From: an uncultured bacterium
GTDB lineage: Bacteria; Planctomycetota; Phycisphaerae; Phycisphaerales; SM1A02
DNA length: 8,711 bases
NCBI GenBank assembly: GCA_903861235.1
Contig: CAIOTP010000002.1
Coordinates: 1-8,711, forward strand
Reading direction: 5' to 3'
Shown here: one piece after another, positions 6,395-8,711 of the stretch
Numbering within the stretch: the stretch's first letter is position 1
How the letters are laid out: the number at the start of each line of letters is the position of its first letter
Position numbers and translations under genes: made by a program
Notes under the pieces: generated by a model
Told to the model about the DNA's origin: nothing
The model's database searches: none
The model's input: the letters and a program-made list of their open reading frames with translations, nothing else

Positions 6395-6430
6395 TTGACG
6401 GGCACGAATATCCGTGCATAATTATGCTGT
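6395..6430 (+). promoter_or_regulatory. argR operon promoter with overlapping ARG box (ArgR operator)
   Basis: TTGACG (6395-6400), a 16-base spacer and CATAAT (6417-6422) make the best sigma-70 promoter in the window. The -10 lies inside a perfect 12-base palindrome, GCATAATTATGC (6416-6427). The surrounding 18 bases (6413-6430) fit the ARG-box form with TGCAT and ATGCA half-sites, missing only the last A of the right half. A repressor bound here would cover the -10 and start point. The predicted start of transcription, 6429, coincides with the GTG of argR. I see no clear second box next to it. Confidence 0.72.
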
Positions 6431-6902
6431 GGCTTTTTCACGCGCCGAGAGGCGGAGATCGATCGAGCGCATGCTCGCCGAAGGCGGCATCGCCAACCAG
6501 CACGACCTGCTGGGTCGGCTGCGCGCCGCCGGCGTGGAGACCACCCAGGCCACGCTCAGTCGCGATCTCGCCGACCTGGGCGTGGTGAAGGGGCCCGAGG
6601 GCTGGCGACTGCCGGACCAGGCCGCTTCAGCCCCCTCGGAGCTGGCACCGGCCGTGCGCGCCTACCTGCTGCATGTGGAAGTGGGCGGGACCATGGCGGT
6701 CCTTCGCACCCGCACGGGCCATGCCACACCGCTGGCCGTTGAGCTGGACAAGACGCGTCTGGAGGGCGCCCTGGGCACGGTGGCCGGCGACGACACCATC
6801 TTCCTGGCCTGCCGGAGCCCGGCCATGGCCCGTGCGGTGGCGAGGCGCCTTCAGGCCATGCTCAGCGGCGATCGCTCGCGCCGGGTGCTGGCCCGTCGCT
6901 GA
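6429..6902 (+). CDS. argR: Arginine repressor ArgR
   Basis: A 157-aa hexameric, arginine-responsive DNA-binding regulator. N-terminal winged helix-turn-helix: RAERRRSIERMLAEGGIANQ (5-24) and VETTQATLSRDLADLGVVK (36-54), including the TQATLSRD recognition segment. A linker of about 20 residues joins the C-terminal oligomerisation and arginine-binding domain: GGTMAVLRTRTGHATPLAVE (86-105) and GTVAGDDTIFLA (116-127), whose Asp pair contacts arginine in E. coli ArgR. GTG 6429 is preferred over GTG 6414 because 6414 lies upstream of the -10 hexamer and inside the operator; the mRNA should begin at 6429 and be leaderless. The stop overlaps the argC Shine-Dalgarno. Being first in the operon, it is expected to repress itself together with argC and argB. 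Confidence 0.93.
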   Translation: MAFSRAERRRSIERMLAEGGIANQHDLLGRLRAAGVETTQATLSRDLADLGVVKGPEGWRLPDQAASAPSELAPAVRAYLLHVEVGGTMAVLRTRTGHATPLAVELDKTRLEGALGTVAGDDTIFLACRSPAMARAVARRLQAMLSGDRSRRVLARR

Positions 6903-6911
6903 GGAAAGCAC

Positions 6912-7964
6912 ATGAACGACACCGTCCGAACCGCCATCGTGGGTGCCGCCGGCTACACCGGTGCCGAGCTGGCCGCCCTGCTCGCCGGCCATCCGCACGC
7001 CGAGATCGTGGGCCTTTTCGGCAGCGAGCGACGGTCCGCGGAAGGCGAACCCTCGATCGATTCGCTCTTCCCGCGGCTGCGCGGCCTGGTGGATCTGCAG
7101 GTCAAGGCGGCCTCGATCGAGGCGATCGTGGCCACGCGTCCGGACGCGGTGTTCCTGTGCACGCCCCATGAGGCGAGCGCCACGCTGACCGCTCCCCTGC
7201 TGCGAGCCGGCATCGCGGTCCTGGATGTCTCCGCCGCGTTCCGTCTGCGGCAGGCCTCGGACTACCCGGCGCACTACGGCTTCGAACACCCCGACCCGGG
7301 GCTGCTGTCCCGTGCCGTCTACGGACTTCCCGAGTGGAATCGTGCCACGCTCGCCGACGCCGATCTGGTGGCCTGCCCCGGCTGCTATCCGACCAGCGCC
7401 ATCCTGGCCCTGCGTCCACTGGCGTCCGCCGGCCTGATCCGCACCGACCGACCCGTGATCGTGGACAGCGCCTCCGGCGTGAGCGGTGCCGGCCGCTCCC
7501 CCGCCGTGAAGAGCCTCTTCTGCGAAGTCAGCTTCCAGCCCTACAACGCCTTGAAGCATCGGCATCAGCCCGAGATGCGGCAGGAGACCGGCTGCACGGT
7601 GCTGTTCACGCCTCACCTGCTGCCGCTGGATCGCGGCATCCTGAGCACCATCCACGCCGAGCTGGCCGACCACGCCACCGAGGACGCGGTGCGGGCCTGC
7701 CTTCGGGCGCGATATGGCGAGGAGCCCTTCGTGCGGCTGCTGCCCAGGGGCGAATGGCCCTCGATCGCGGCGGTGGAACGAACGAACTTCTGCGACATCG
7801 GCGTGGCGGTCGACCTGCCCACCCGCCATGTGCTGCTGGTCAGCGCCATCGACAACCTGCTCAAGGGCGCGGTCGGCCAGGCGGTGCAGTGCATGAACAT
7901 CCGCTTCGGGCTCCCGGAGACGGCCGGACTGCCGCTGGCCCCGAAGGAACGGACGCTGCAGTGA
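6912..7964 (+). CDS. argC: N-acetyl-gamma-glutamyl-phosphate reductase ArgC
   Basis: NADPH-dependent reductase for the third step of arginine biosynthesis, converting N-acetylglutamyl phosphate to the semialdehyde. The 350-aa product starts with a Rossmann fold, AIVGAAGYTGAEL (8-20). It has FLCTPHEASA (81-90) and VLDVSAAFRL (103-112), the catalytic Cys158 in CPGCYPTSA, and the HRHQPEM segment (217-223) carrying the catalytic His. Length matches the long (argC1-type) family form. A clear Shine-Dalgarno (AGGA, 6902-6905) lies 6 bases before the ATG, starting in the argR stop codon. The stop overlaps the argB GTG by 4 bases, so translation of the two is probably coupled. Confidence 0.96.
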   Translation: MNDTVRTAIVGAAGYTGAELAALLAGHPHAEIVGLFGSERRSAEGEPSIDSLFPRLRGLVDLQVKAASIEAIVATRPDAVFLCTPHEASATLTAPLLRAGIAVLDVSAAFRLRQASDYPAHYGFEHPDPGLLSRAVYGLPEWNRATLADADLVACPGCYPTSAILALRPLASAGLIRTDRPVIVDSASGVSGAGRSPAVKSLFCEVSFQPYNALKHRHQPEMRQETGCTVLFTPHLLPLDRGILSTIHAELADHATEDAVRACLRARYGEEPFVRLLPRGEWPSIAAVERTNFCDIGVAVDLPTRHVLLVSAIDNLLKGAVGQAVQCMNIRFGLPETAGLPLAPKERTLQ

Positions 7965-8711
7965 AGACCTTCGTGATCAAGCTCGGCGGCGCCCTGCTGG
8001 ACGAACCCCAGGCGCACGCCCCCGCCTTCGACGCACTGGCGACCTGTCTTCGGGCCGCGCCGGCCGTGGTGGTGCACGGTGGCGGCAAGGCCGTGGACCG
8101 CCAGCTGGATCGCCTGGGCATGCCCTCGTGGAAGCAGGACGGCATCCGCGTCACGCCACCGGAACAGATGGACCAGATCACCGGCGTGCTCGCGGGCTGC
8201 ATGAACGCGCGGCTCGTGGGTCTGCTGCTGGCACGGGGGGTGCGTGCCGTGGGACTGACCCTGGGGGATGCGGGCGTGACCCGCGCCCGCGTGACCACCC
8301 GCTACGCCTTCGACGCCGGTCGCGTGGGCGAGATCATCAGCGGCGACCCTGGGCTGCTGCACACGCTGCTCCAGGCGGGCTTCACGCCGGTGCTCAGCAG
8401 CATTGCGCTCGACAGCCATGGCGAGACGCTCAACGTGAACGCGGACGAAGCCGCCGCCGCCCTCGCCCGGCTGCTGCCGGCCGAGCGGCTGGTCCTGCTC
8501 ACCGACGTGCCGGGCGTGAAGGATGGAAGCGGTCGCGTGGTGCCCAGTCTCGACGCGACCCGGACGCGGGCCATGATCGACTCCGGCGAGATCACCGGCG
8601 GCATGGTCGCCAAGGTGCGCGGCGCGCTCGAGGCCGCCGAGAGCGCCGGGGTGCCCGTGCTGGTGGCCGGCTGGAACGAGCCGGCGGCGCTCGCCCGCCT
8701 GACCCACGCCG
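7961..8711 (+). CDS. argB: Acetylglutamate kinase ArgB (3' end outside window)
   Basis: Amino-acid kinase that phosphorylates N-acetylglutamate, the second step of arginine synthesis. The frame is open to the window edge (250 codons seen, near the E. coli length of 258). Seen are FVIKLGGALLD (4-14, Lys7), VVVHGGGKAVD (36-46), GIRVTPPEQMDQITGVLAG (61-79), GLTLGD (98-103), LNVNADEAA (157-165, Asp162), LLTDVPGV (179-186) and ITGGMVAKV (211-219, Lys218). It starts directly at the first beta-strand, as in the arginine-insensitive E. coli enzyme, and lacks the N-terminal helix linked to arginine inhibition in hexameric forms. GTG at 7961 overlaps the argC stop (GTGA); GAAGGA at 7943-7948 is a rather distant Shine-Dalgarno. 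Confidence 0.93.
   Translation, partial: MKTFVIKLGGALLDEPQAHAPAFDALATCLRAAPAVVVHGGGKAVDRQLDRLGMPSWKQDGIRVTPPEQMDQITGVLAGCMNARLVGLLLARGVRAVGLTLGDAGVTRARVTTRYAFDAGRVGEIISGDPGLLHTLLQAGFTPVLSSIALDSHGETLNVNADEAAAALARLLPAERLVLLTDVPGVKDGSGRVVPSLDATRTRAMIDSGEITGGMVAKVRGALEAAESAGVPVLVAGWNEPAALARLTHA

Noticed and set aside
6414..6428. argR start at GTG 6414
   Set aside because: It lies upstream of the -10 hexamer and inside the ARG-box palindrome, so it would precede the predicted transcript start.
6627..7829. Long minus-strand frame opposite argR and argC
   Set aside because: A shadow of two well-supported genes, with Gly/His/Arg-rich translation and no recognisable motif.
7613..8707. Long minus-strand frame opposite argC and argB
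   Set aside because: Antisense to clear ArgC and ArgB motifs, with low-complexity Arg/His-rich translation.

Overview
This window is high-GC (roughly 70% by eye), densely packed bacterial chromosome in which I recognise every gene. The proteins suggest a GC-rich free-living bacterium. The threonyl-tRNA synthetase and IF3 sequences look most like those of Planctomycetota (perhaps Phycisphaerae), but that is an impression from memory, not a phylogeny.

Layout: (1) 1-525 is the 3' end of thrS. (2) 522-5389 is a molybdenum cofactor (Moco) block: moaA, then a TauE/SafE-type (TSUP) membrane protein, then moaE and moaD on the minus strand, then moeA, moaC and a mog/moaB-family gene on the plus strand. 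moaA overlaps thrS by 4 bases, the TSUP gene and moaE overlap tail to tail by 62 bases, and moaD and moeA diverge from a 33-base gap. (3) 5390-5658 is a structured, apparently non-coding leader. (4) 5659-6366 is infC, starting at a non-canonical AUU codon. (5) 6429-8711 is an arginine biosynthesis operon, argR-argC-argB, with argB running off the edge.

How the genes work together: MoaA and MoaC convert GTP to cyclic pyranopterin monophosphate, MoaD and MoaE add the dithiolene sulfurs, the Mog-family protein adenylylates molybdopterin, and MoeA inserts molybdate. MoeB, MobA and ModABC are not in the window. thrS and infC flank the Moco block. Because thrS-infC is a widespread bacterial neighbourhood, the Moco genes look as if they sit inside it. 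In the last part, ArgR probably represses its own operon through a near-perfect ARG box lying over the -10 element.

Most notable observations: a one-base lesion in a C5 run that knocks the mog 3' end out of frame; the AUU start of infC behind a leader with a strong hairpin and a possible 12-residue leader peptide; the ARG box on a likely leaderless argR promoter; and two opposed -10 hexamers sharing one TA step between moaD and moeA. I see no mobile element, CRISPR array, tRNA or rRNA, and nothing that requires a new multi-gene system.
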